Position numbers and translations under genes: made by a program | The notes under the pieces: generated by a model | Told to the model about the DNA's origin: nothing | Databases searched by the model: none | Seen by the model: only the letters and a program-made list of their open reading frames with translations | Source: Paenibacillus piri | Lineage (GTDB): Bacteria; Bacillota; Bacilli; Paenibacillales; NBRC-103111 | Reading direction: 5' to 3' | Length of the DNA stretch: 64,000 nucleotides | Assembly: GCF_004354045.1 (NCBI RefSeq) | Contig: NZ_SMRT01000008.1 | Span: 248,001-312,000, forward strand | Shown: one piece after another, positions 33,836 through 42,833 of the stretch | Numbering within the stretch: the first letter of the stretch is position 1 | How the letters are laid out: each line of letters starts with the position of its first letter

Positions 33836-35035
33836 TTATACAGGCTGCAGCACCTTCTGAATCGCACGATCCAGACGCGCGAAGCCTTCAACCAATTGCA
33901 CGTTGTCGGTGTGGGTGAAATTAAGCCGCATCGCATTTCGCTGCGGTTCGTCGGCAAAGAATCCGATACCCGGAACAAAGGCGACGCCTTCCTCAACCGC
34001 CAGCTTCAGCAGCTGCTCGGTATCGATATACTCCGGAAGCTCCAACCATATGAACATGCCGCCTTTCGGCTCGGTCCAACGCATGCCCGGCCAGTTTTGC
34101 TTGCTCAGCAGGTCGGTCATTTGGCGCATCCGGATTTCGTATTCGCTCCGGACCAGATCGATATGGCTGTAAATGTCGAAATGCTCGAATAGCTGATGCA
34201 GCGCCTGCTGGTCCATCGTACTGGAATGCAGATCGGCTGCCTGCTTGGCGCGCGCCATCTGGCGGATGACCTCGGCGTCGCCGATCGCCCAGCCGGTGCG
34301 CAGCGCCGGAGCGACGATTTTGGAGAAAGTGCTCGTATAAACGACGCCGCAGCCTTCAGGATGCTTATCCAGCGAGAAGATCGACGGCACCGCTTCCCCG
34401 CCGCCAAAACGAAGCTCTCCATATGGGTCGTCTTCCAAAATAAGCACATCATTGCGTTTGCAAATATCCAAAGCGCCTTGACGGCGTTCCAGATTCCAGG
34501 ATTTTCCCGCCGGATTGGAAAAAGTAGGGACCACATAGATCATTTTCGGATTATATTGTTTAATTTTAAGCTCAAGATCGGTCAGATTCATGCCGTCCGC
34601 ATCCCCGTCAACCGAAACGAGACGCGCTTTATGAGATTGAAATATTTGAATGGCGGCGAGATAAGTAGGGCGCTCCACGAGGATGACGTCGCCCGGATCG
34701 ATATAGATGCGGGCAAGCAGATCGATAGCTTGCTGGGACCCTGTCGTAATCAGCATATCGTCGACGCCGACATGAATATGTTTGCGTTCCATATGCTTGG
34801 CAATGCTTTGCCGCAGCGGCGTAAAGCCTTCCGTCAATCCGTACTGAAGCACCTGCTTGCCTTCTTCGAACACACGCAAAAAAGCTTCCCGGACGGCGTC
34901 AATCGGGAAGTATTGTTCATTCGGCAGTCCGCCTGCCAGCGAAATGATAGATTTACCTTGGGTCAGTTTTAATATTTCCCGTACCGCCGAGGATTTAAAG
35001 CTATCAATCGTATCGGAAAATCGATAGTTCATCAT
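33836..35035 (-). CDS. PLP-dependent class I aminotransferase (2-aminoadipate type)
   Basis: Fold type I aminotransferase, 399 aa. ISLAGGLPNEQYFP, TTGSQQAIDLLARI, PTFSNPAGKSWN, EDDPYGELRF and STFSKIVAPALRTGW (PLP Lys in SFSK-like motif) place it with LysN/MocR-like transaminases, but without a GntR domain. AAAGGAG precedes the ATG. It lies between leuA and leuB on the opposite strand, so a role in branched-chain or adipate-type transamination is possible but unproved. Confidence 0.85.
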   Translation of the reverse strand: MMNYRFSDTIDSFKSSAVREILKLTQGKSIISLAGGLPNEQYFPIDAVREAFLRVFEEGKQVLQYGLTEGFTPLRQSIAKHMERKHIHVGVDDMLITTGSQQAIDLLARIYIDPGDVILVERPTYLAAIQIFQSHKARLVSVDGDADGMNLTDLELKIKQYNPKMIYVVPTFSNPAGKSWNLERRQGALDICKRNDVLILEDDPYGELRFGGGEAVPSIFSLDKHPEGCGVVYTSTFSKIVAPALRTGWAIGDAEVIRQMARAKQAADLHSSTMDQQALHQLFEHFDIYSHIDLVRSEYEIRMRQMTDLLSKQNWPGMRWTEPKGGMFIWLELPEYIDTEQLLKLAVEEGVAFVPGIGFFADEPQRNAMRLNFTHTDNVQLVEGFARLDRAIQKVLQPV

Positions 35036-35170
35036 ACAAGCTCCTTTTAGTCTGAAATAACATCCTGCTTGCTACATAACTATTATTTTAATCCTTTAAA
35101 TCTCATAAAACAACATGGAATCTAGCGAACTTGGCTGTTAATAGGAGCCATTTTGTAAAATATTGGGGCT

Positions 35171-35752
35171 TCAGTCGGAGATGAGCAGCACGATAAAAAT
35201 AGGGACAAGCAGCATGGCGATCCCCAATGGAATACCGATTGCGAATCCGACGGCGATGGATCTGGCGCTATGCCCCTTTAACGATTCCGTGGTGCCTCTG
35301 TCTATTTTTCTAACGTGGTACATCAAGCTTAAATTAGTGGCTATGGCCGCGACCGCAATAATCGGGATGGTGAAGATCATCGTTTCCCGCAAGGAAAAAG
35401 GCGCAGGCGGGACATGCTGCAGGAACGATTGAAAAATCATGAGGCCGGCAACAAGAAACTGTGCGATGACTTGAGTCCATCTGACTTTGGAAAATTCGTG
35501 TCCGAGTTTCTCGGCTTCGTAGTTCATGAGCTCTCTCATCGGCGGAAATAAGCCAAGCAAGTTATACTGAACGGTTTTGCTGACGATATTCAAAACGGCC
35601 AGGATAAGGATAAGCACACCGATCGTACGTTGGAATGCGGCCAAGGAATACGCGTGAATAATAAAGGTAAACAGCAAAGCAGCGGTCAGAAGCAAGAGGT
35701 TAACCAGCACAAACTGCATAATTCTAAGCTTCCGCAAGCGCATTGCATCCAT
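35171..35752 (-). CDS. Four-helix membrane protein of unknown function
   Basis: 193 aa from ATG 35752 (GGCGGTGACAGGA upstream); a longer frame to 35845 lacks a site. Hydrophobic helices lie at about 10-32, 40-58, 97-113 and 120-140, with another at the C-terminus (~165-190). Short loops are basic. No catalytic motif or family was recognised. It stands alone on the minus strand between the aminotransferase and leuB. Confidence 0.65.
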   Translation of the reverse strand: MDAMRLRKLRIMQFVLVNLLLLTAALLFTFIIHAYSLAAFQRTIGVLILILAVLNIVSKTVQYNLLGLFPPMRELMNYEAEKLGHEFSKVRWTQVIAQFLVAGLMIFQSFLQHVPPAPFSLRETMIFTIPIIAVAAIATNLSLMYHVRKIDRGTTESLKGHSARSIAVGFAIGIPLGIAMLLVPIFIVLLISD

Positions 35753-35952
35753 TCCTGTCACCGCCTTTCGAAAGAATATACTTATCTTACCATAATATGC
35801 GCGCACGGCGTTAAATGAACGGAGTGCCGGAGAGCCATACGGCATTTATTGCTTTTGCCTATGAAGATCATAGATTTTATATCTTTGTCATGACCGTTTA
35901 ATTATGGTACAAAGGATATAATGTACAATTTTTGAAAGTAGGAGTGAATAAA

Positions 35953-37032
35953 ATGGCAGACGTTAAAAAAATTGCAGTCATCTCCGGTGACGGTATCGGT
36001 CCCGAGGTTATCGCAGAAGCAGAGAAAGTATTGAAGAAAACGGAAGAAGTGTTCGGCTACCGGTTTGAAACGGAGCACGGTTTGTTCGGCGGCATCGCGA
36101 TCGACCGGAAGGGTACGCCATTGCCTGAGGATACATTGGAGCTTTGCAAAAAAGCGGACGCCGTACTGCTGGGCGCCGTAGGCGGTCCGAAATGGGACAG
36201 CAATCCGAAGGAGCTTCGTCCGGAAACAGGGCTGCTGGGGATCCGCAAAGCGTTGGGCTTGTTCTCCAACATTCGTCCTGCCGTTATTTTTGACTGTCTG
36301 AAGGATGCATCCACATTGAAGCCGGAAGTGCTGGAAGGTACGGACCTGATCGTTGTCCGCGAGCTGACCGGCGGCATCTACTTCGGCGATAAATTCCGCC
36401 GCGACGGAGCAAACGGGCAGGAAGCGGTCGATACTTGCGTCTACAATGTGCAGGAAATCGAGCGGATCGCCCGTCAGGCGTTCGAAATCGCCCGCACGCG
36501 CAGCAAGAAGCTGGCTTCCGTCGATAAAGCGAACGTGCTGGAAACATCCCGTTTGTGGAGAGAAACGGTAATCCGCATTTCCGCGGACTACCCGGATGTC
36601 GAGCTGGAGCACGTGCTGGTCGACAACTGTGCGATGCAGCTGCTTCGCCGTCCTTCGAGTTTCGACGTTATCGTAACCGAGAACATGTTCGGCGACATTT
36701 TGAGCGATGAAGCGGCTATGCTGACAGGCTCCATCGGCATGCTGTCCTCCGCTTCCTTGGGCGAGGGCGCATTCGGCCTGTACGAGCCGGTACACGGCTC
36801 CGCGCCTGATATTGCAGGTCAAGGCGTCGCTAATCCGATCGCGACCGTGCTGTCCGTAGCGTTGATGTTCCGTCTCACATTCGGCTATCACGATGCGGCG
36901 GAAGCAATCGAGCGCGCGGTGAAAGAAGTGCTGGATGCGGGCCACCGCACGGGCGACATTGCCGTCGACAAGAGCACAGCCATCGGAACAACCGCAATGG
37001 GCGATCTGATCGTGAATGCGATAAGAAAGTAA
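35953..37032 (+). CDS. leuB: 3-isopropylmalate dehydrogenase
   Basis: NAD- and Mg-dependent oxidative decarboxylase of leucine synthesis, 359 aa. VISGDGIGPEVIAEA, GAVGGPKWD, RELTGGIYFG, VDNCAMQLLRRP, TENMFGDILSDEAAML and EPVHGSAPDIAGQGVANP are all present. ATG 35953 follows TAGGAGTG. It is separated from leuA by 2.6 kb and two minus-strand genes and has its own terminator. Confidence 0.96.
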   Translation: MADVKKIAVISGDGIGPEVIAEAEKVLKKTEEVFGYRFETEHGLFGGIAIDRKGTPLPEDTLELCKKADAVLLGAVGGPKWDSNPKELRPETGLLGIRKALGLFSNIRPAVIFDCLKDASTLKPEVLEGTDLIVVRELTGGIYFGDKFRRDGANGQEAVDTCVYNVQEIERIARQAFEIARTRSKKLASVDKANVLETSRLWRETVIRISADYPDVELEHVLVDNCAMQLLRRPSSFDVIVTENMFGDILSDEAAMLTGSIGMLSSASLGEGAFGLYEPVHGSAPDIAGQGVANPIATVLSVALMFRLTFGYHDAAEAIERAVKEVLDAGHRTGDIAVDKSTAIGTTAMGDLIVNAIRK

Positions 37033-37054
37033 TAAAAGCAGAATCGGCTTAGTG

Positions 37055-37098
37055 AAGACTCTTGCATCCAACCTCCGGGGACGATGGAGAGTCTTTGC
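37055..37098 (+). terminator. leuB terminator
   Basis: AAGACTCT pairs with AGAGTCTT; a short T-containing tail follows. Confidence 0.65.
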
Positions 37099-37120
37099 TA
37101 TGTAGGCGCAAAAATATTAA

Positions 37121-37135
37121 TTATAATAATTATAA
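37121..37135 (+). promoter_or_regulatory. PerR box
   Basis: TTATAATAATTATAA is an exact match to the PerR consensus TTATAATnATTATAA. It lies 19 bp upstream of the -35 box of the peroxiredoxin gene. Confidence 0.85.
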
Positions 37136-37154
37136 AATAATAATAACTACAATC

Positions 37155-37183
37155 TTGACTTTCAACAGGGCGGATGATACGAT
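37155..37183 (+). promoter_or_regulatory. Peroxiredoxin promoter
   Basis: TTGACT (37155-37160), 17-bp spacer, TACGAT (37178-37183). Confidence 0.75.
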
Positions 37184-37224
37184 TTTAACGGACGAAGAAT
37201 TAGACAGAAGGAGGAAATAAGCAG

Positions 37225-37773
37225 ATGGCAGAACGTTTGGTAGCTAAGCAAGCACCGGATTTTACATTGGAAACCGCTAATGGAGACGGTGTTGATTTTG
37301 GAAAGGTTTCCTTGTCCGATTATAAAGGCAAGTGGTTGGTTTTGTTCTTCTATCCGCTTGACTTCACCTTTGTATGCCCTACAGAAATTACCGCTTTGAG
37401 CGAGAATTACGACGAGTTCAAGAAGCTGAATACGGAAGTTCTTGGCGTATCCGTCGACAGCATTCACTCCCACCGCGCATGGATTAACACGCCTAAAGAC
37501 AGCAACGGTCTCGGCAAGCTGAACTTCCCGCTGGGCGCCGACATTACGAAAAAAGCCGCCCGCGATTATGGCGTATTGATTGAAGAAGAAGGCGTCGCGC
37601 TTCGCGGCTTGTTCATTATCAGCCCGGAAGGCGAATTAAAATATCAAGTGGTCAACCACAACGATGTAGGCCGCAGCGTAGAAGAAACATTCCGCGTACT
37701 GGAAGCTTTGCAATCCGGCGGATTGTGCCCAATGAACTGGAAAAAAGGCGACAAGCATCTGGTCGCGAAATAA
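37225..37773 (+). CDS. Typical 2-Cys peroxiredoxin (AhpC/TSA family)
   Basis: 182 aa. FFYPLDFTFVCPTEI holds the peroxidatic Cys, and SGGLCPMNWKKGDKHL the resolving Cys plus the C-terminal Trp region of AhpC-like enzymes. It reduces H2O2, organic peroxides and peroxynitrite. AGGAGG precedes the ATG. No AhpF-type reductase is adjacent, so thioredoxin is a possible electron donor. The PerR box predicts peroxide induction. Confidence 0.94.
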   Translation: MAERLVAKQAPDFTLETANGDGVDFGKVSLSDYKGKWLVLFFYPLDFTFVCPTEITALSENYDEFKKLNTEVLGVSVDSIHSHRAWINTPKDSNGLGKLNFPLGADITKKAARDYGVLIEEEGVALRGLFIISPEGELKYQVVNHNDVGRSVEETFRVLEALQSGGLCPMNWKKGDKHLVAK

Positions 37774-37811
37774 GCCGGTCTGCGCTCTGAATAGAGAAAC
37801 TGCATTTTTAT

Positions 37812-37856
37812 AAATCCCTCCGGTCTGTTATACTGCGGCTAGAGGGATTTTTATTG
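37812..37856 (+). terminator. Peroxiredoxin terminator
   Basis: AAATCCCTC pairs with GAGGGATTT, followed by a T-rich run, 39 bp after the stop. Confidence 0.8.
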
Positions 37857-37876
37857 TTTTTTAGGGGGATAGGACG

Positions 37877-38260
37877 ATGGATATTGTTGAAGGCTTGAAA
37901 TATAGCGAAAACCATGAATGGCTGCGCGTCGAGGGCGGCCGCGCCGTTATCGGGATCACCGACTTTGCCCAGGAAGAGCTTGGTCAGATCGTGTTCGTCG
38001 AGCTGCCCGAAATCGGCGACGAGTTGAAGGACGGCGAGCCGTTCGGCAGCATGGAGTCGGTGAAAACCGTATCGGAGATGTACGCTCCGGTTTCCGGAAA
38101 AGTCGTCGACATCAACCGGAAGCTGCAAAAGGACCCCGGCGCGATCAATTTGGCGCCGTACGGAGCCGGATGGCTGATCGTGATCGAGATGACCGACCCG
38201 GCTGAGACGGACAAGCTATGGGACGCACGGAAGTACGAAAATACATACGGACACGAGTGA
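37877..38260 (+). CDS. gcvH: Glycine cleavage system H protein
   Basis: Lipoyl carrier, 127 aa. NHEWLRVEGGRAVIGITDFAQEELGQIVFVELP is the N-terminal signature, and ESVKTVSE contains the lipoylated Lys (about residue 63). It shuttles aminomethyl and lipoyl groups between P, T and L proteins, whose genes are not here. In Bacillota GcvH also takes part in lipoate transfer. The TGA stop is the first stop contained in repeat R1 copy 2. Confidence 0.95.
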   Translation: MDIVEGLKYSENHEWLRVEGGRAVIGITDFAQEELGQIVFVELPEIGDELKDGEPFGSMESVKTVSEMYAPVSGKVVDINRKLQKDPGAINLAPYGAGWLIVIEMTDPAETDKLWDARKYENTYGHE

Positions 38261-38367
38261 ACTCGTTAAGCTTTGCTGAACATCTCAGATGGGGACTCTA
38301 CCCCACCTGATTCAAGGCCCACCTTAGAGGTGGGGGTCTTAACCCGATAAAGTCGTAATCGGATAAA
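38256..38367 (+). repeat. Dispersed repeat R1, copy 2
   Basis: AGTGAACTCGTTAAGC start; its TGA is the gcvH stop codon. It lacks about 6 bp (GGGGAA) present in the other copies. It ends ATCGGATAAATC, one base before a 20-bp perfect inverted repeat. Confidence 0.9.
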
Positions 38368-38368
38368 T

Positions 38369-38427
38369 CATAAACCAACAAGCCTTCCTTGCTCGCGGGA
38401 CCGAGCGGGAAGGCTTGTTGGTTTATG
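38369..38427 (+). terminator. 20-bp perfect hairpin after R1 copy 2
   Basis: CATAAACCAACAAGCCTTCC pairs perfectly with its complement across a 19-nt GC-rich loop. There is no T-run, but it is the likely end of the gcvH transcript and can act in both directions. Confidence 0.65.
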
Positions 38428-38523
38428 GGGAACGAGCCGACTGTGAGTCGGTGCAAGGTTTGAGCGGAGTTCATACGACCGCTGCGCGGCGCCGATAATC
38501 CGAACTCGGGGCGTACTGGAATA

Positions 38524-40500
38524 TTACGCTTTTCCCGCAAGCTGCTTGTATTTCTCCATATATTTAACAACAGCAAGCACATAGGTGGCATGCGACCACG
38601 TGAGCGGCGCGACGGAAACCGGGCCGCCGTCGAACGGATCAAGCTGCTCGGGCAGTATACCGCTTTCGATCGCGTGCTTGACGACCCATTCAAGGGTGCC
38701 GCGCGGCTTTTCGAGCGCCTGTATCGTTTTGGCGCATTCGATTTCCCATTCGGCCATCCATAGCGTGCAAATAATCCAGGGATTGCCGGGCACATTTTCG
38801 ATATCGCTGGACCGTTGGAAGTAATAGTCGTGGTAATAGCGGGCAATACCGCCAATGTCGGTTTTGATGGTCAAATGATCGCGATTCGCCTCCATCGTGC
38901 TGACGACGCGCGGATCGTCGGCCGGCAGGACGCCGAACTCGAAGATGCCGTAGACGCTGCTCTCGTAGGTGCGGTCCTTTACCCAGACGCCATTTTCCTG
39001 GTACAGACCGCGGACGAACCGCTGCTCCTCCTCATCCCATAGATGATGGAGGATGCCGGTTTTAATGCGTTCGGCGGTATGCCGGTAGCGGCTGCTCCGT
39101 TCTTCATCGCCGAACAGGCTGCAGAAATTGGCGGCCGCCACGAGCCCGCCGTACACGGCGGAAGTGGTAAACGTATAGATGCCGTAGCGCTCTTCCCACA
39201 GGTCGTAGCTCGGCTTCGGCAAATTCAAATCGAGGTCGATATAGCCGGACATGAATCGGGCCGCGCGGCGGATCAGGTTGCGATACAGCGACTGCGGAAG
39301 CTCGATGACGCCATGCTTCTGAAAGTCTTGCCATAAGGCGAACAGCACGAGGGCCGTCTCGTCTTCCTGAATCGGCAGCTGCTCCTTGCCGGCATGAACA
39401 TACGGATGCCAGCTGGAGCCGACGGTACCGTCCGGATTGTATTTGTGATGCAAATAGCCTTCCGGCGAAAGGACCTGGGCGCAAAAATGGAAAAACGGCG
39501 TAATCATTCCCTGATAGCCGGCCATGGACATCGCGTAGGCGATCAATGCGCCGTCCCGCGGCCACATATAGCTGTAATGGTCGCGGTTGCTTTGCATAAT
39601 GTCGGAGTCGTTGGCGGCAATTATCGCGCCGTTGACATCCGTCTGGGTACGGACAATCAGCAGGCTCTGCTTATACATCCGGATCACGTCGGGACTTAAA
39701 TCGCCGTAGTCACGCTCCGATTTGTTCACCCAGCGCTGCCAGTACACTTGAATCCGGTTAAGCAGCTTGCCGGGATGGCTTTCTTTGACGTAGGTGTCGA
39801 GCTTCTTGACCTCCTCGAGATTTTTGCCGGCGGTCATCCAGTAATACATCGTCTCATCCGAATTCGGCGGCACGTGCAGCCTGAAGCTGATGGTGCTGTC
39901 GACGGAGCCTTGAGCGATCGCATTGCCCATCAGATGTCCGTCCTCCGCATCGCGCCAAGTGCCTTCGGCGTTATAAAAACGCTTGATCCCGGTCGTATAT
40001 TGATAAATGCCGTCCGGGCCCGTGCTGCCGTTAAACATGAAATATTTATCCTTTTTATAATGAAACACCGTATTGTTCGAAGGATAATAAGCCGCGGTAT
40101 CGCCGACCTCCGTCTCATTGATGACGAGATCCTGGTTGAAAAAGAGCCGAACCTCGCGCACCTGATCCCGGCTGTTATGGATGCGAATCCTTTTAATATA
40201 AATATCTTCCCGTTGATGAACGGCGTCGTTGATGAGAAGAGAGATCCCCAGATGCGGATGGGCAGCCGTAACCTCGGTAATAAGCGAATCCTCCACATAG
40301 GATAGCTTGAACTCCCAGTCCGGATCGTTCAACCAGGCAAACGCGCCGTCTACCCACAAGCCGACTCTGCATTGATAGCCGCCGATGTGGTTTAATTGCC
40401 CTACATAAGGATAGTACAAATCCCGCATGTACGTATTTCGGTCCAGATTGATCAAAAATTTTCCGTTTCCGATAACGAGTTGTCTTGGCACTCCACTCAC
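38524..40500 (-). CDS. Glycoside hydrolase family 15 (glucoamylase-like)
   Basis: 658 aa, no signal peptide. An N-terminal beta-sandwich (~1-270) is followed by an (alpha/alpha)6 barrel. RDHYSYMWPRDGALIAYAM, YDLWEERYGIYTFTTSAVYGGL (catalytic Glu) and LPEQLDPFDGGPVSVAPLTWSHA (second Glu region) match GH15 glucoamylase/dextranase. It probably releases glucose from intracellular alpha-glucans or oligosaccharides. GTG 40500 and 40491 are both possible starts; AAGGA is 10 bases before the latter. Confidence 0.88.
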   Translation of the reverse strand: MSGVPRQLVIGNGKFLINLDRNTYMRDLYYPYVGQLNHIGGYQCRVGLWVDGAFAWLNDPDWEFKLSYVEDSLITEVTAAHPHLGISLLINDAVHQREDIYIKRIRIHNSRDQVREVRLFFNQDLVINETEVGDTAAYYPSNNTVFHYKKDKYFMFNGSTGPDGIYQYTTGIKRFYNAEGTWRDAEDGHLMGNAIAQGSVDSTISFRLHVPPNSDETMYYWMTAGKNLEEVKKLDTYVKESHPGKLLNRIQVYWQRWVNKSERDYGDLSPDVIRMYKQSLLIVRTQTDVNGAIIAANDSDIMQSNRDHYSYMWPRDGALIAYAMSMAGYQGMITPFFHFCAQVLSPEGYLHHKYNPDGTVGSSWHPYVHAGKEQLPIQEDETALVLFALWQDFQKHGVIELPQSLYRNLIRRAARFMSGYIDLDLNLPKPSYDLWEERYGIYTFTTSAVYGGLVAAANFCSLFGDEERSSRYRHTAERIKTGILHHLWDEEEQRFVRGLYQENGVWVKDRTYESSVYGIFEFGVLPADDPRVVSTMEANRDHLTIKTDIGGIARYYHDYYFQRSSDIENVPGNPWIICTLWMAEWEIECAKTIQALEKPRGTLEWVVKHAIESGILPEQLDPFDGGPVSVAPLTWSHATYVLAVVKYMEKYKQLAGKA

Positions 40501-40622
40501 ATCCTTTGAGCTGATCTATATCTTTTCCATTTAGAGTACCTTTTTCTTCCTGAACGGTCAATCCTATGAAAATGCTTACTTTAAAATAATAGTAGGATAG
40601 CGGCCCGGCGCTTGCCTGTGCA

Positions 40623-40653
40623 TAAAAAAAATCTCCGGCCCGAAAGCGGAGAT
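40623..40653 (-). terminator. Terminator of KTSC-like gene
   Basis: ATCTCCG and CGGAGAT pair; on the minus strand an eight-T run follows. Confidence 0.8.
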
Positions 40654-40729
40654 GCACGTGTCCCGAAAGCAGGTCACCATGGCAGGAGGTTGAAAAAGAT
40701 GCCCGGTCAGGCGGCCGCGCTGCGGCGGA

Positions 40730-40966
40730 TCAGGATGGCGAGAAGGTAACGGGCTGGCGCTGTACGCCCAGACTGCGCGAAAGCTGGATTAACCGCATGA
40801 TGCAATCGTAAGGATTGTCGGATTGAATGAGCTGCTGCACCTGTTCCCGGCCAATCCCGTCGCATACTTGGCTGTGCCCGGTATGATAACGAATATGCAT
40901 TTGCAAGGTCTGATCGTCATAACTGACATAAGCGATCTGTTTGCACCCGATAGTAATGTAATTCAA
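40730..40966 (-). CDS. Small KTSC-like protein (78 aa)
   Basis: TTG start at 40966 with GGGAGAAG upstream. The central pattern IAYVSYDDQTLQMHIRYHTG...VCDGIGREQVQQLIQSDNPYD resembles the KTSC fold, where a SVGYD-type strand is followed by a V/L-x-NAxSxGxYFN helix. The match is distant. No signal peptide or membrane segment. The function is unknown. Confidence 0.55.
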   Translation of the reverse strand: MNYITIGCKQIAYVSYDDQTLQMHIRYHTGHSQVCDGIGREQVQQLIQSDNPYDCIMRLIQLSRSLGVQRQPVTFSPS

Positions 40967-41398
40967 TGAGAACTTCTCCCTTCAAAAATGAGAATGAAAA
41001 ATCCGTTTGCCGGGCAGCTGTACGGCAACGGATGTTTAGTCGGTTAGTAAAGCGTATGCATAAGACTTGAACAATAGAATGCGGCGGTTTAGCGATTTGT
41101 CGGGGAGCTTGTGCGTGCGCCGGGCGACCGGTTCGCTAACAAATCCCGGACTTTTTAGGATGATTGGAATCGATCATAAAAAGCGGAATAGATTTCATAA
41201 ATTGAAATATGCAGGGGAGCGCAACATTGGGACGAATTAGCCGTATATAGTATAGAGCATGAAATACGGCCTTAATGTAAAATAACCGGCAGGCAACATT
41301 TAACTATACGTTCGTTTCGACAAAAAAAGAGGATTTTAGCCATTCGAGTAGAATACATTATGAATCGCTTTGTTGGAGATTTAAGGAGGCGTGATTCT
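40967..41398. other. Intergenic stretch, 430 bp, divergent promoters
   Basis: Upstream of both neighbours. 41093-41160 contains GATTTGT paired with ACAAATC around a GC-rich loop, and an alternative TTTAGCG/CGCTAA pairing in the same segment, so two folds compete. Nothing else was recognised. Confidence 0.35.
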
Positions 41399-41827
41399 AT
41401 GAGTTTTTGCTGCGGCGCCAGTATGATCGGAACTCAAGGAACTTTAAAGCACATCCGAACCCAGATCCATAACGTGCCTTTGCTGTTTTGTCCCGTATGC
41501 CATCGAGTCGAGGTGCACCATTTGGTCGAAAGCGAATATGAAATTTTAGCTGAATATGCCCACGGAGACGGAGCTTCGGAAGTCGACTTTCAGGAATATG
41601 TAGATACCCGCAGTCAAGCGGAATTATATGAGAACTGTGTCAACCATGATAATGAGGACCCGTTGGAGGTCGTTCGCAGCCAGATCGACATGTCGCTCGA
41701 TCTGCTGATGGTGGCTAAGACGTGGAACGATGCCGAATGGGAGGAGCAGCTGAAGAAGAGGCTGAACATCCTGAGCCGGCGCAGAAACAAGCTAAAGAAC
41801 AAAAAGACGTCCCGCGGCTTAACATAA
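41399..41827 (+). CDS. Zinc-ribbon-like hypothetical protein (142 aa)
   Basis: ATG 41399 follows AAGGAGGCG; the frame is open from 41360 but without a site. Two Cys pairs, FCCGAS and FCPVCHRVEVHH about 30 residues apart, look like a zinc ribbon of the YgiT type. The rest is acidic, then a helical Lys/Arg-rich tail (NILSRRRNKLKNKK). No DNA-binding domain was recognised. It lies 200 bp before sigI with its own terminator. Confidence 0.65.
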   Translation: MSFCCGASMIGTQGTLKHIRTQIHNVPLLFCPVCHRVEVHHLVESEYEILAEYAHGDGASEVDFQEYVDTRSQAELYENCVNHDNEDPLEVVRSQIDMSLDLLMVAKTWNDAEWEEQLKKRLNILSRRRNKLKNKKTSRGLT

Positions 41828-41836
41828 TCGGACTTG

Positions 41837-41866
41837 ACAACGTCTCTTATTCAGGGACGTTGTTTT
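41837..41866 (+). terminator. Intrinsic terminator
   Basis: ACAACGTC pairs with GACGTTGT, followed by T-rich sequence. Confidence 0.8.
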
Positions 41867-41970
41867 GCTGTCGGGAGGAGATGCCGCATAGCTTCCCCGA
41901 GACCAATCCAAGAGCGTGACCCGGCAAAACTTGCAATAAAGCAAATAATGTGTATCCGGAGGGCTTGAAC

Positions 41971-42000
41971 GACCCCCGTAATCATCGCGGTCACAGCGAA
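41971..42000 (+). promoter_or_regulatory. Candidate SigI-type promoter of sigI-rsgI
   Basis: GACCCCC (41971-41977) and CGAA (41997-42000), 19 bp apart, just before the sigI leader. These are the -35 and -10 elements described for SigI promoters, suggesting autoregulation. Spacing should be compared with known sites. Confidence 0.5.
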
Positions 42001-42024
42001 AAACTATAGTGTGAGGTGGAACGA

Positions 42025-42810
42025 TTGCTGCTCGTTTTATTTAAGAAGTTTCTCGGAAAACGTCAGTCGCAACCATCGGAAACAACGGACTCACTGCCAC
42101 CTGAACAACTTGTTATGCAAATTCAAGAAGGCGACGTAAGGCTGCGCAATCAGTTTATAACCGATTACCAGCCGTATGTAGCCAAGGTGACAAGCCGTTT
42201 TTGCAAGAGATATATAGATCCTGCCAAGGATGATGAATTCAGCATTGCATTAGGCGCTTTTAACGAGGCGATTAATCAATTTTCACAGGAAGCGGGTCGG
42301 TCGTTTCTCGGCTTTGCCGAGCAAGTCATGCGGCGTCGCTTAATTGACTATGTCCGCAAAGAACAGCGTTTCTCTCAACAGATGCCTTACAGTCTCTTTG
42401 ACGTGGAGGACGACGAGGACAATATTGTCAATCCGGTGGAAATTCATCAAGCTATCGAGCAGTATGAGAAGCAAAAAGGAATGGAGGAGCGGCAGGGAGA
42501 AATTATTGATTTAAATCGGTGCTTGTCTGATTTTGGCATTCAGTTTGCGGATTTGGTGGACGCGTCCCCGAAGCACGACGACTCCAGGCAAGCTTTATTT
42601 GTTATAGGCAAGCAGCTGTCGGAAAACACCGAACTGATGCGGATTATGTTGACGAAGCGGATGCTGCCGATTAAAGAGCTTTTAGATTTGGTGGAGGTGT
42701 CCAGAAAAACATTGGAGCGAAACCGTAAATTTATTATTGCCGTAGCTTTAATCTATAACGGGCCATATCCGTACCTTCGGGACTATCTTCATATAAAACA
42801 GGATATGTAA
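42025..42810 (+). CDS. sigI: RNA polymerase sigma factor SigI
   Basis: Sigma-70 family, SigI group, 261 aa. Region 2 includes RLRNQFITDYQPYVAKVTSRFCKRYIDPAKDDEFSIALGAFNEAINQF and RRRLIDYVRKEQR. The C-terminal SigI domain includes KLLDLVEVSRKTLERNRKFIIAVALIYNGPYPYLRDYL. TTG 42025 is chosen since GAGGTG ends 6 bases before it; the ORF's GTG at 42016 is part of that site. The partner anti-sigma RsgI starts 24 bp downstream. In known systems it answers heat or extracellular polysaccharide. Confidence 0.92.
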   Translation: MLLVLFKKFLGKRQSQPSETTDSLPPEQLVMQIQEGDVRLRNQFITDYQPYVAKVTSRFCKRYIDPAKDDEFSIALGAFNEAINQFSQEAGRSFLGFAEQVMRRRLIDYVRKEQRFSQQMPYSLFDVEDDEDNIVNPVEIHQAIEQYEKQKGMEERQGEIIDLNRCLSDFGIQFADLVDASPKHDDSRQALFVIGKQLSENTELMRIMLTKRMLPIKELLDLVEVSRKTLERNRKFIIAVALIYNGPYPYLRDYLHIKQDM

Positions 42811-42833
42811 TTAAAAGGGGAGGAGGGAAGCAT

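Noticed and set aside
38298..38855. Minus-strand frame containing SDYDFIGLRPPPLRWALNQVG
   Set aside because: That peptide is just the translation of repeat R1; a similar one appears at copy 4. It is not a protein domain.
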